Origin: Rhynchopus sp. YZ270_cl-10
Taxonomy: Eukaryota; Euglenozoa; Diplonemea; Diplonemida; Diplonemidae
Assembly (NCBI GenBank): GCA_964035575.1
Contig: OZ037865.1
Coordinates: 744,001-808,000 of the forward strand
DNA: 64,000 bases
Reading direction: 5' to 3'
Made by a program: the position numbers and the translations under genes
In this document: positions 18,961-28,900 of the stretch, piece after piece
Numbering within the stretch: the first letter of the stretch is position 1
Layout: the number at the start of each line of letters is the position of its first letter
Notes under the pieces: model-generated
What the model was told of the DNA's origin: nothing
Database searches by the model: none
What the model saw: the letters and a program-made list of their open reading frames with translations, nothing else

Positions 18961-20672
18961 GGACGAGTAAATAATGTAGTTTTGTTGTGGCGATCATTAA
19001 TCAGTGGTACGTATCTCGGCTAGTCTGATGACAAGTTCCTGATCTACCTGCATTTTTTATTTTCTTGTTTTTGCACTACTGCTGTTGTCACTTTTTTTTA
19101 TCAGTTATCCCTATAAGTTTGGGAAGCGTGCGCGATAAACAGCTTGTAGGCTGCCGATGCAACCCAAAAAAAAAAGTCCCATGTAAAAAACCCATAGAAA
19201 TTTTTGTGATGCCCACCCCCAAATTCTCGAAAAAAGGGTGTGATGCCCATACACACATGAGGTAGACACCTCGCTTTTTCTCGTGTGAACTCCAACACAG
19301 CCTTTGCTCGCCTATCTCGTTTTCGTGGATACCGCTACCTTTTAAACAGCTGGTGTTTCATTTGCATGTGAAGGCATGTATTGCGTATACAGATCACAGC
19401 TTCGGTTGCGGGGAAGGTCTGGAGTGGTTGGGGGGGGTGTGTGGTTCAGAAGAATCTCAGCCGGTGTTCATTCGCATGTGAAGGCATGGCGTGCACTCCT
19501 TGCGTACACACATCACAGCTTCGGTTTTGTTTTGCCCATTTTCCCCAACGGCTTTAACTCCTTCTTACAGAACAGATGCAGGGCACACTACATTGTTAAC
19601 TCTCTGTTCCGGCAATCTTTCTTCCGACATATCAAAAAAGGATGTACAGTTTGTCTTTTTTTTTTTGTATCAGATCAACACATTTTGGGTGTATTCTTTT
19701 GATATACCCCTCCCCATTCTCATCCCACCCTCAATCAACCATGCAGATGGAACAGCATACAGAACACACTGGTGGAATGACTGAGGGCTCATATCGAAGG
19801 TAAAGATAGAAGAAGAAAAAAAAGAGACTTTTGAACGATGTGTTCGCCTCTACGTAGATGTGTTGCTACTCATCTGTTCGTTCAGTGCAGTTGCCAGATA
19901 GTCTTCACGATCAAAGTATTGCCACTTCAATAGATTGCAGACGCAAAGTACACTAGAAGAATGTTAAAAAAAAGAAAGTGAGAGAGAAAAAATATTGTAA
20001 CGATGATGCAAAGCCTTAATTCACCTAATGTAAGGAATACAACACCATCGGGGATACCCAAAAAACACTGTGTGTATTGATGCACAGAATGGTATGGGTT
20101 TTTTGATTTGCATTGTATAGACGGCTATAACGTTGACAAATACAAAGCCCTCTCGTGCACAATGTATTTGACTGGCATAATAAAGTAAGGTTGGGTAACG
20201 TGCAGGCATTTCTTTGGTGCTGTCACGTATCGAATAGAAAACAGAACAGAAAAATTGAAACAAGAATGTGCCTCTGAAGCTAGCAGGCATGTCTTGCTTA
20301 TTTATATTCAAACTTGATGTGCAAAAATAAAAAATAAAAATGAAAAAAGGAATAGTTGTTGATGCAGGGCACCTCCGACTGACCTACCTACGATGCCAGC
20401 CATTGGGATAAAAGTTATCCTATGGCTCACAACAGAAGGTGGAAAAAAAAAATACACGCATACACAAAAAAAAATGGATGGAACAGAGAGCAAATATATT
20501 CTTGTTTGTCATAAACAAAAAAGAAATCCAAACCTAGAACAACACAAACATAACAGAGAGGAGGGGGTATATAACAGTAAGTTTTTTTTTGCCAGTTGGG
20601 TCAATCTGGACCGACATTATTTTCCAGTCCTAAGCTGCAACCATCCTTTTTTTTGAAAACTTGGTTGTACTA
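18961..20672. other. Intergenic with short dispersed repeats
   Basis: No gene recognised. Contains a 73-base repeat unit at 19454-19526, a shorter relative at 19358-19407, and a copy of the AAAGCCCTCTCGTG motif near 20145. The rest is A/T-rich. Confidence 0.5.
19454..19526 (+). repeat. 73-base dispersed repeat, copy 1
   Basis: Starts ATCTCAGCCGGTGTTCATTC and ends ATCACAGCTTCGGTT. Near-identical copies lie at 31455-31527 and 31630-31703 on the same strand; a partial one is at 19358-19407. Sharp 3' borders suggest a unit, perhaps a small RNA gene or a miniature element. Confidence 0.75.
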
Positions 20673-21207
20673 CTGGGGGGGGGCTAATAAAGTATACGGT
20701 GCTAATAAAGTATACGGGGGTAATAAAGTATACGGCGCGGAAACCCATTTTGAGCGTGGAAATCTGTGAAATAAAGTATACGGTTTTTGTGTACATTTTT
20801 CTTACTAAAAAATTTTTTCAGCAAGTTTTGCACAAAAAATCGAAAAATTTTTTTTTTGATTTCGGTGGTCCGGATTCTGTGCGTGCTGTGATGGGGTCAC
20901 TTTGTGCTGAGAAACGAGTCTTTTTGACCTATAACGCGTGTATCAGTTTTTACACGATTGGTGCTGATGGGGTTCAGATTTGTGAAAATTTAAGTCACCA
21001 AAAAATTGTTCATTTTTCCACATTGACCCCACCACTGGCTGGGATTGGCCCAAAAATGCCAATGGTGGTGTTTTCGCGAGGTTTCGGCCACTAGAAACCC
21101 CAAAATAACAGTGATTTTTTTTTTTTTTTCCCTTTTCGTTTTTTGGCCATTTAAGCAGTAATTCCCGCCGAATAAAGTATACGTATACTTTAATAGCTCC
21201 CCCCCAG
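20673..21207. mobile_element. Element D: 535 bp TIR element, CTGGGGGG ends, TA target
   Basis: Ends CTGGGGGGGGGCTAATAAAG and its inverse, with TA on both sides (20671-20672, 21208-21209). The inner left end repeats AATAAAGTATACG three to four times. The joined flanks read ...TTGTAC-TA-GTACTG..., and the left flank matches the dispersed GAAAACTT...TAGT motif also seen at 50969 and 61860. No coding potential. Same end type as element E. Confidence 0.8.
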
Positions 21208-21539
21208 TAGTACTGAAGACACTCTTTGACATTGTCTTCCTTTTATCCTATACCCTCCCACAAACTTGGCCAAAAAAGGCAGGGCCAGGGTTGTTCCTTG
21301 TTCTCGGGAAAAACAGCAAAATTCTGGATTTATGTTCCCGTTTTTTTCCTTTTTTTGGGTGGGGTTTTTTGCCCTTTTCCGAGCTCTACCCTCACTGTAG
21401 TGGGGTCATTTCGAGAAAATGGACAAGTTCTTGATTGATACAAATTTTGGTTACGACCACTAGTGAGTTGCTCACAATGCTAAATGAGTGTCAGAACTGT
21501 GATTCTGGGCCACTTTAACCGCCCTTCGAAATTCAAAAA

Positions 21540-21960
21540 GGGGTCCCAAACCCGGGCGCGCTACACTCGCGCGGAACTTTTTGCAGCTTTGGTCTAGTTG
21601 CATTTTTGGCTGCAAAATGCAAGGGGACCCCCAAAGACGTTGGGAATATTATTTGGATGGGGCAGTGATTTTGTACCTGCATACACGCTCCCTCGCGGTA
21701 ACCGCGTGCATGCCAATGAAGTGCTCTCTGGGGTTCGATAACCCGTGGAACCAGTGCTTCCGCCGATGAACGGTGTTTGTACTTCTCTTTTTGCGGAGCA
21801 AAAAATAATATAAATGGCGCCGCAGGCAAAAAATTTTGAGTACAGTGTAAAAATCTAGCTTCCAACGAACCCTTTTTTGCAGAGCAAAAAATGAAAAATG
21901 GCGCCGCAGGCAAAAAAAAATTGGGGGTACAGCCCTGACGGTGCAGGATTTTGTTGTCAA
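21540..21960. repeat. Dispersed repeat with GGCGCCGCAGGC words
   Basis: Two tandem half-units contain TTTTTGC(G/A)GAGCAAAAAA...AAATGGCGCCGCAGGC near 21790-21830 and 21880-21920. Inverted relatives lie at 52800-52985 and a fragment near 18252. No ends were found. Confidence 0.55.
21709..21775 (+). repeat. 67-base dispersed segment with GGGTTCGATAACCC hairpin, copy 1
   Basis: Shares CCAATGAAGTGCTCTCTGGG, the hairpin GGGTTCGATAACCC and CGCCGATGAACGGTG with 32407-32484 in inverse orientation. The TTCGA core is tRNA T-arm-like, but a cloverleaf and acceptor stem are not present. Confidence 0.6.
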
Positions 21961-22482
21961 TTTTTTTTTTCTTGCCCCCTGAAAACTCTTGCTTTTGAGA
22001 GTTTCGACCATTTCACCACACTGGTGGTGTGTCACCTACAGTGAAACCCACTAGAAACCACAAGAAAGCCCCCCAAGGAAAAAAAGGAAAAAAAAAAAGG
22101 AAAAAAAAACTAAAATCCAGAATTTCATGTTCTCGGTCCCACTTAGGAACTTCCCTGGGCAGGGCCAATGTATTTTTTTTTTGTCTGAAGTCAATCAACA
22201 AAAAATATCAAAAAGAAAAGAATTTGGCGAGAGGCTCTCGCTGTTAGGTAACCAATAGTAGAGGGGGAAAAAAAATGAAAAGTTTCTAAGATGACCCTAC
22301 ACGGTGGCCCTTACGAACCCTCAGGGTACGAACCCTAGGGTTCGTAATGGGGTACCCCGCGGGGTACCCCATTACGGGGTTGGGTTCGTAACGGGGTACC
22401 CCGCACGGACCCTAGGGTTCGTAGCGGGGTACCCCGCTACGTACCCCCCGACGAACCCTTGACTCTGGCACTAGGGCACCCC

Positions 22483-22605
22483 AGGTACACAGGTACACAG
22501 GTACACAGGTACACAGGTACACAGGTACACAGGTACACAGGTACACAGGTACACAGGTACACAGGTACACAGGTACACAGGTACACAGGTACACAGGTAC
22601 ACAGG
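22483..22605. repeat. GTACACAG minisatellite inside element B
   Basis: About 15 perfect copies of an 8-base unit. Because 8 and 3 share no factor, every frame cycles through the same 24 bases and stays open; on the minus strand it reads as repeated CTCVPVYL. The unit carries GTAC, as do the neighbouring palindromes, and probably grew from them. Confidence 0.9.
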
Positions 22606-22907
22606 CGTTCCTTGCCCTTGTGAGCTTTGAGTACGTCCCGCTCTTGCAGCTGTATTTTGTGGCATGCCTGGCCGTCTTCACGAGGGATGTCTCTTTCCTC
22701 CCACAATAATCTGAGCGTGGGGTCTGAAGAAGATAAAGAAGACGAGGCTGATGCGGGGCGGTGCTTTAGTCGAGTCCACGACTGGATATCCATATACGTG
22801 CCGGCTATTGCAGACTGAACTGCCAAACCAAGGGGGGAATTGGTCATTGCAATATCTGGAAAGTCATACGAGGTGTTTTTTTTTGAAGGGGAGGTACCCT
22901 GAGGCAC
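22606..22907 (-). CDS. Possible gene of element B, minus strand, unknown
   Basis: From MPQGTSPSKKNT at 22907 about 100 residues of ordinary composition (IAMTNSPLGLAVQSAIAG, LLWEERDIPREDGQ) run into the minisatellite. No family recognised. It could be an exon that ends before the repeat, or the remains of a longer gene. Confidence 0.35.
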
Positions 22908-23923
22908 CGGGTGAGGCAGTCACGGCAGATCTGCTTGATAATTTACACCTGACTAATTTTCCTCCCTAAATTGATCACTCCCTGGCCTATTAATGGTGTG
23001 GGTACCTAAGCGTGTGTAGTAATGGGTCACTACGACCCACAAAATACAGATGCCAGGTGACCGTCTTGTCTTGTTTTTGGCTGTATTCAAACGCACTTAG
23101 ATGGCATTTGGCAAGATGTATCCTTTACTTCCTAAAATATGAGGCATGGGCTGTTGCCATGGCCATATCTCGTTTATGTGCTAAAAAATAGCAATAGGCA
23201 AGGTACACCCGCGACCCCTTTTTTTTTTTCGGAATTTTGATTTTCTGGTCACTTCTGGTCACTATTTTTGGTATTTTCGGGCCCCCAGGACGTTTTCCGG
23301 GGGGTCTTGGGTAGTGTCTTGTGGGGTCGGACACTGCTCTGCGCGTAGAAATACAAAATCCTGAAAAAGTGCAGGGTTCCCCCTTCTGACCCCCTAGGCC
23401 TCTGCTGCGCGCGCACGCGTGCGCAGCAAATTCTGAGAAAGTGCGCACTGCGCACGGCGCACGGCAGTATGCACGGCAGTATGTACGGCAGTACTTGTTG
23501 TGAAGGATGAAAAAATATCCGGCAAAACCCCCGAGACTTTGGCCCGTTGGGGCACCTGTTGCACTCCGCCTGCGGCGGCAACCGACGCATGATGTCGATC
23601 AGAGGAGGGTGAGACGCGTTTCTCCGCATTTCTCGAAGTGCGCTGTAATCCGGGATAACCCCCTGCGCATAGGGGCTGGTACAGTACAACAAAGGGCAAC
23701 GTATAGGAGCTAGGCTTCCTACGTTGAATAAGGGCCGTGCGCACGGCGTAGTGCGGCGTACGCGTGCAGCATAGCCCTAGGCATACCTCGAAAGCGAATA
23801 TGATATTCGGCCTATATTCGGATCCGAATATAGGGCCTTTGGGGGGGGGGCGGGTGCGAATGCGGATGTCCCTTGCGCTGATCAGCGTCGAAAGTGGCAG
23901 GTACGTCTGAACCTGGGCGAATG

Positions 23924-24415
23924 GCAGCTGCGGGTTACACTTCACGTCTTGCGACTGTGGCTCCAGAGGTCCGGTTCGTCACGCCCGCGCTGCATGACTG
24001 CAAGGGATTTATGACCTACGTCTTCAAGGTCATAGACAAACCCACCACAACTCTTCTCCTCTCTGTGGCTCCTTCCTCGTTTAGCGAGAAGAATTTCACC
24101 GGTGACCAGGTGCGCACTGTCGCGCAAAGAATGGCGGAGAAGGCATCGCAGGGGGCGTTGACAGGGGAGGTAACGCCGTGGTTATTTTACAGCCTTAGCG
24201 AATTGTGTCATTTCCGCTGTGCGAATATACCATGGCGTTATTGGCACAAGGGGGAGCAGGAACAGTGTCTTCCCCTGTTCATCAGGGCCAGAGTTGCTGC
24301 GCATATGTTTGAGTGGTGCATGGAGAAGCTGAAGGAGGGGATCACGGCCAACGCGTACTGTCACAGTCTCCATCACTGGTGGGACAAGAATGACGCGGTG
24401 CCCCTCCAACTGTAA
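23924..24415 (+). CDS. Possible gene of element B, plus strand, unknown
   Basis: About 163 residues from MAAAGYTSRLATVAPEV to NDAVPLQL; an upstream in-frame ATG at 23894 exists, but the intervening GGCAG|GTACGT could be a splice site. The sequence is Trp/Cys/His-rich near the end (LCHFRCANIPWRYWHKGEQE, CHSLHHWWD) and looks like a folded protein. It has no recognised domain and no obvious similarity to the element C protein. The stop is followed directly by the sequence shared with element A. Confidence 0.5.
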   Translation, partial: AAAGYTSRLATVAPEVRFVTPALHDCKGFMTYVFKVIDKPTTTLLLSVAPSSFSEKNFTGDQVRTVAQRMAEKASQGALTGEVTPWLFYSLSELCHFRCANIPWRYWHKGEQEQCLPLFIRARVAAHMFEWCMEKLKEGITANAYCHSLHHWWDKNDAVPLQL

Positions 24416-24659
24416 AAAAATGATGACCCAAAAATCCAAAGAACACCTCACATTGACCTTTGAAGAAATTTTTTTTTGCGAAAAAGTGGTCCAAAAGTCG
24501 ACTTGTCTACGAAAAATGGGGTGGGCGTAAAATCGCGTTTTTAGACCCCCATGCCCAAATGTGCCAAATTTTGCTTTTAATGGCCTCAAATCGTCGAAAT
24601 TAGCCCTATATAGGGCAAAAAAAAAATTTTCGAGAGTCCCTTTCCCTGGGAGGCAATAG

Positions 24660-24920
24660 CCACCGGGTGTGGGGGGTACCCCGCGGGGTACCCCGCTACG
24701 AAGTCTAGGGTTCGTAGCGGGGTACCCCGTTACGTACCCTAGACTTCGTAGCGGGGTACCCCGCGGGGTACCCTAAAGCGGTGGGGTACCCCGCTACGTA
24801 CCCCGCACGGACCCTGGGTTCGTAAGGGGGGTACCCCGCGGGTCCGCGCGGGGTACCCCGCACGCGGGGTACCCCGCGCGAACCCCATTTGGGGTACCCC
24901 GCGGGGTACCCCAAATAGGG
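24660..24920. repeat. Right subterminal GGGGTACCCC array (element B)
   Basis: More than ten GGGGTACCCC words, several fused as GGGGTACCCCGCGGGGTACC, alternating with TTCGTA words. Inverse of the array at 22350-22450. Confidence 0.85.
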
Positions 24921-24966
24921 TTCGTAGGGCCACCGTGTTATAAGCCTCTCGTGCTTAGTCACCTTA

Positions 24967-25200
24967 CTGGGGGGGGCCGAATAGTGGATCCCCCCTAAAT
25001 AGTAGATCCCCCCTGTATAATTTTTTTTCCACATATTACCACAACTACTCAAAACATGAAATCTGTTGCTTTATTGGACTCATCGGGCATTTTTGTGACC
25101 TGGACATGGGGGTCAGACTCCACTTTCGAGCACCTAAAATAGGGTCAAAAAAATTGGAGTCTAAAATTTAAGGGGGGATCTACTATTCGACCCCCCCCAG
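24967..25200. mobile_element. Element E: 234 bp TIR element, CTGGGGGG ends, TA target
   Basis: Ends CTGGGGGGGGCCGAATAGT and inverse, TA on both sides (24965-24966, 25201-25202). The joined flanks read AGTCACCT-TA-AAAGG, exactly the continuation of the dispersed GCTTAGTCACCTTAAA motif. Only 24 bases separate it from element B, so two elements entered the same motif copy. Non-coding miniature relative of element D. Confidence 0.85.
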
Positions 25201-25202
25201 TA

Positions 25203-25932
25203 AAAGGAAAAAAAAAAGTTGACTTGAAATACAAAGCCCTCTCGTGACAGTGCACTTCAAAAAAAGGACGTAACTGTTTGGTCACCGTCTTTAGTTCGTT
25301 GACATACAAAAATAATGTAAGATGTATGTACCTCGTTTTTTGAAATAGAAAAAAGAAAAAAAAATACGCTCAGTCACCTAAAAAGCAAAATAGAACAAAC
25401 CAGTTCAAGTCATCAAAGACCTTCGTTTATTTATTTTGCAAAAAAATCCCCTTTTTAACAGCTCTAAAGGTCATATCTAAAGGACCCTTTTACACCCCCT
25501 TTTTTTGTCAACAGACAACTTTATGATATCAACCTACCTACCTTGAGTAGGTTCCTCTATTCATCACTGCTGCGTTTTGCTTTAAAAAAGATAAAAAAGA
25601 AATCTGTTCAGATGGCCTTGAGCCACCTCATGATGAATAAAACTTTGTTTGAAATATAAAAGCCCTCTCAACAGTGTACCTTTGGTACATGACTCGGACC
25701 CCCAACCATGCAGTTCTACACCCATTTCGTGGTTTACATTTGAATAAACCAGGGTTAAATACCGCATAGATTATCAACCCACAACACCAACCTTGCATTG
25801 GCATCTATAAAAGGTGGTAAAATGTAAAAAAGAAAGAAAAAAAAAACACAACCCAAAAACCTGTCTATACTTAGCCTGAAACAAAAGGTTGCAAAGCGCC
25901 TCAATAAAAACCCTCAACTAGCATTTCCCTCT
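25203..25932. other. Intergenic, short motifs
   Basis: Holds two copies of the AAAGCCCTCTC motif (about 25232 and 25662) and a CAGTCACCTAAAAAG relative near 25371. No gene is visible. The 3' end of the SOR-like gene follows. Confidence 0.5.
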
Positions 25933-28900
25933 TTACTGCATAAGCCCTTCCTGATGAGCTTCGGGCTCGCCGCTCTCCATGAGCTCGCACTGTTCGAAGG
26001 TGATCTCCTTTTTGCCTTGGCTGTTCCACTTCATACGCTTGAACTTCGAGACACCGCATGCCACGCACACAATGAAGACAAGCGAGCTAATGACGATGAT
26101 CACCACCAACGTCGCCGGGGTGTTGTCCACATCATCCACATCTCTGGGGGAGAACGTGCCTACTGCAGCAGCAGCCGACGCAGCTCCGAGATAGTTCATT
26201 TCAGGCGTCGCTGCGAAGCCATAATCTGTCGACCCTGCACACACTGTTAGCATGCACTTCTCTACCACACATTTTGCTTCGCCTGCTTTGACAAACGAAT
26301 CTGGAACTTCTACGACAGAAGACTCCGCCGATACAGCATCAACATTGAACATCGCAAAGGCCTTCATCGAGGTGGTCCCAGCAGGCACATTGAACTGCAG
26401 TGTGCTGTACAGCTCTGTCGAAGAGAACATCCCAACTGCAATGACTACCTCCGCACCAGACACATTCGCTTCGATGGCAAGCATCTTCACAAACCGTGCC
26501 TCGGAGTTCGCAAACACCCCTACCCCACCTTGCACCAACGCATACCCAGTGGTGCTAGCCGTATCATTCGTTACGGTAAGATTAACGACATCCGACCCCA
26601 TCTGGCCCTTTGTCACCACTGATTTAACCCAATCGCAATTCACCGCTTCTGATGTGTTAGAGACCATACACCCTGAAACGGGGCGAGATGTGTTGCCCGG
26701 CTGCATGCTACCATCGTGGTTGGGATTGATCCATTCTGCGCCTTTAAAATGACCATGGGTGTTGCAGTGTGCAAACGGATGCACCGATTTCGCCCAGGAA
26801 GGCACCTCAAACTCAAAGCCCACCCCATTCTCCGTTGACCCATACTGCGCTGAGGGGTACCACAGGTATTGTGGGGACGACGTGCCTGCGGCGTCCTTCA
26901 TTATAATGTATATCGCATCGATGTAGTGGGGTTCAATCGGATCCATGGGGTGGAATATTCCTGGGGCACCAATGGTCACCTTCATTTGGTTCGGGGACAC
27001 CTCCCACAGGTATGGAGTATGCTTTGTAACATAAAGCGATGAGTTCAGCGCCGCAGTCGACATATCCCCCAACCGCAGCACCTCAGACACTGCCGCTGAC
27101 AATACCGAATCACCCCCAAAGGTGTCCACCTCAAGACAATCCATTGAAGCAGACATCTCCCCGATTTGAAAAACATCTTGTTTAACCGAAAATTCGCCGT
27201 GGCGGTTGCAGTGACAGAAAACTTCAAATTGAACGGTCCCTGCTGGGAGGCTGAACACCAACCGCGGAGCTCCATTTGGCAACGGTACAGACGCAGCGAT
27301 TACCTTCATATCTTGATCCTCCACCCACATCAAATCAATGAAGTGCACGGCATAAGGGTCCGCCATTTCGGTGGCTCCGGAGAGCACCGGATGCATGGGA
27401 AGGGTGGCGGAGTACATTCCGTTTCCGATGTGTGTGACAGTGATGTTGTGCATTGCTGCCGCGGTAACGTCAGCGAGAACACTGCTCACAGCGGGCAGCG
27501 CGTCTCTTCTTCTCCCCTCATCTCTGATGTACTGCGCTGCGGCGAACACATCAGCATCATCCATCTCACATTGCGGTGTCATCCCACCCACCTTCCCTCC
27601 GCAGGCACTAATTCTCCCCTGAGACGGAACCGCAGGAAACCCCGTAGAATTGACATAAACGGTAGCACCGAAGTACAGTCCATGCAAATTGCAATGAGAT
27701 AACGGGGTCAACTCCGTCACCCCCGGCGGTACCGTGAAAGAAAATGTCGCAGGGCCCTTCATTGTTGGGGTGAGATACCCTGAGGTAACCACCGCACCAC
27801 GCTGATCAATCGCATAGATTAAATCGATGAAGTGTCCTGTAGTCATCGGGTGGGTTTGGGATCCGGTAAGGTCCTCGGCCCAAGGCATCGAAAGGTTTCC
27901 GATGGTGATCGTCGCTTGGTTGGCTTCAACGAGGAGAACCGGGTTGTGTTTTGCGTTGGCCTCGAGGGTGCCATCTATGGCGTTCACTTGTTGGTCAATC
28001 TGGGTGGCACGGCGGGACTGCGAAGGCAGTGCGGACCCTGCAGAGTCGACCGTTGCTGCCACACCCCTCACTACCACATTCACAGAGTCAACCAAGCCAG
28101 ATTTAAACTCCAATTTGAAGCACCCAGAAGAGATTGAATCCGAGACTGCCACATAGTACATCTGCGGTAACGCATTCTCCACCGCATTTGCGTACAAAGG
28201 AAGCAGTTTTGACTGTGTTCCTGCAACAAACTGTGTATCCACACTGCAGGCATTGCTGTATTCCGCAGTGCTCCGGTACGACACTGAGACGCCGTCGGAC
28301 AGCGCTGCTGCAGACTCTGCCGAAAGACCAGAAATTTCGAACATCAAAACCCTTCTTGCTGAATTCAAATCAAAAATAATCTCTGATGCCCTCCGCGTCT
28401 GAGTTGCGGCAACAGAAGGGACGAAATTTATGTTTGTAAAACGCTCCGCACATTCATCCAAACAGACCGTCCGGTTTGTTGGCAACACAGCCGCTTTGAA
28501 GTTAAAATCTACCCCATCCTCGAAGGTTGTATTTCCCATGAATAAACCATGCTTATTGCAGTGGCTATACACCTTTAAGGTGGACACACCAGATGGCACA
28601 ACAAAGGTAAATGATGGAGATGCCGCCGAAGGCGCAAACACCGCAAACGCGACTACCCGCTCTGCCACATCCACCACAAATATCGAATCAATATAATGCA
28701 CCGTCCCAGTACTAACCCCCGCAGACACATCCCCATTGTGCACATACTCCTCTGTACCTACTACAACAGATACGACACCTTCCTCCGACTCAGCCTTCAT
28801 AAAGGGGGTATGCTTCTCAATGCCCGCAGGCGTTGTAGGGACGATATAGAGCGGGTCGTTGGCAGTCAAATGTTGCGCTTTGTAGTAAGAGAGTAGGGAG

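Larger units (their letters stand above)
22300..24940. mobile_element. Element B: 2.6 kb TIR element with GGGGTACCCC arrays, TA target
   Basis: The left end CACGGTGGCCCTTACGAACC is inverted at the right (AGGGTTCGTAGGGCCACCGTG, ending 24937). Subterminal regions 22320-22480 and 24660-24920 are packed with GGGGTACCCC palindromes and GGTTCGTA words. A TA lies on each side (22298-22299; 24941-24942). The joined flanks, AAGATGACCC-TA-AGCCTCTCG, rebuild a copy of the dispersed CCTAAGCCTCTCG motif, so the insertion site can be read directly. It resembles element C in size, 5'-CAC end and layout, and shares interior sequence with element A. No transposase recognised. Confidence 0.83.

Noticed and set aside
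21690-21780. tRNA gene suggested by GGTTCGATAACC
   Set aside because: No acceptor stem, anticodon arm or A box could be placed; the TTCGA lies in a simple hairpin.
22320-22460. CRISPR-like array in the GGGGTACCCC region
   Set aside because: Repeats are palindromic words without regular spacers, lie in both inverted ends of an element, and the genome is eukaryotic.
22437-22681. Cys-Val-Pro repeat protein
   Set aside because: It is produced by the 8-base GTACACAG minisatellite; only the part upstream of it was kept as a possible gene.
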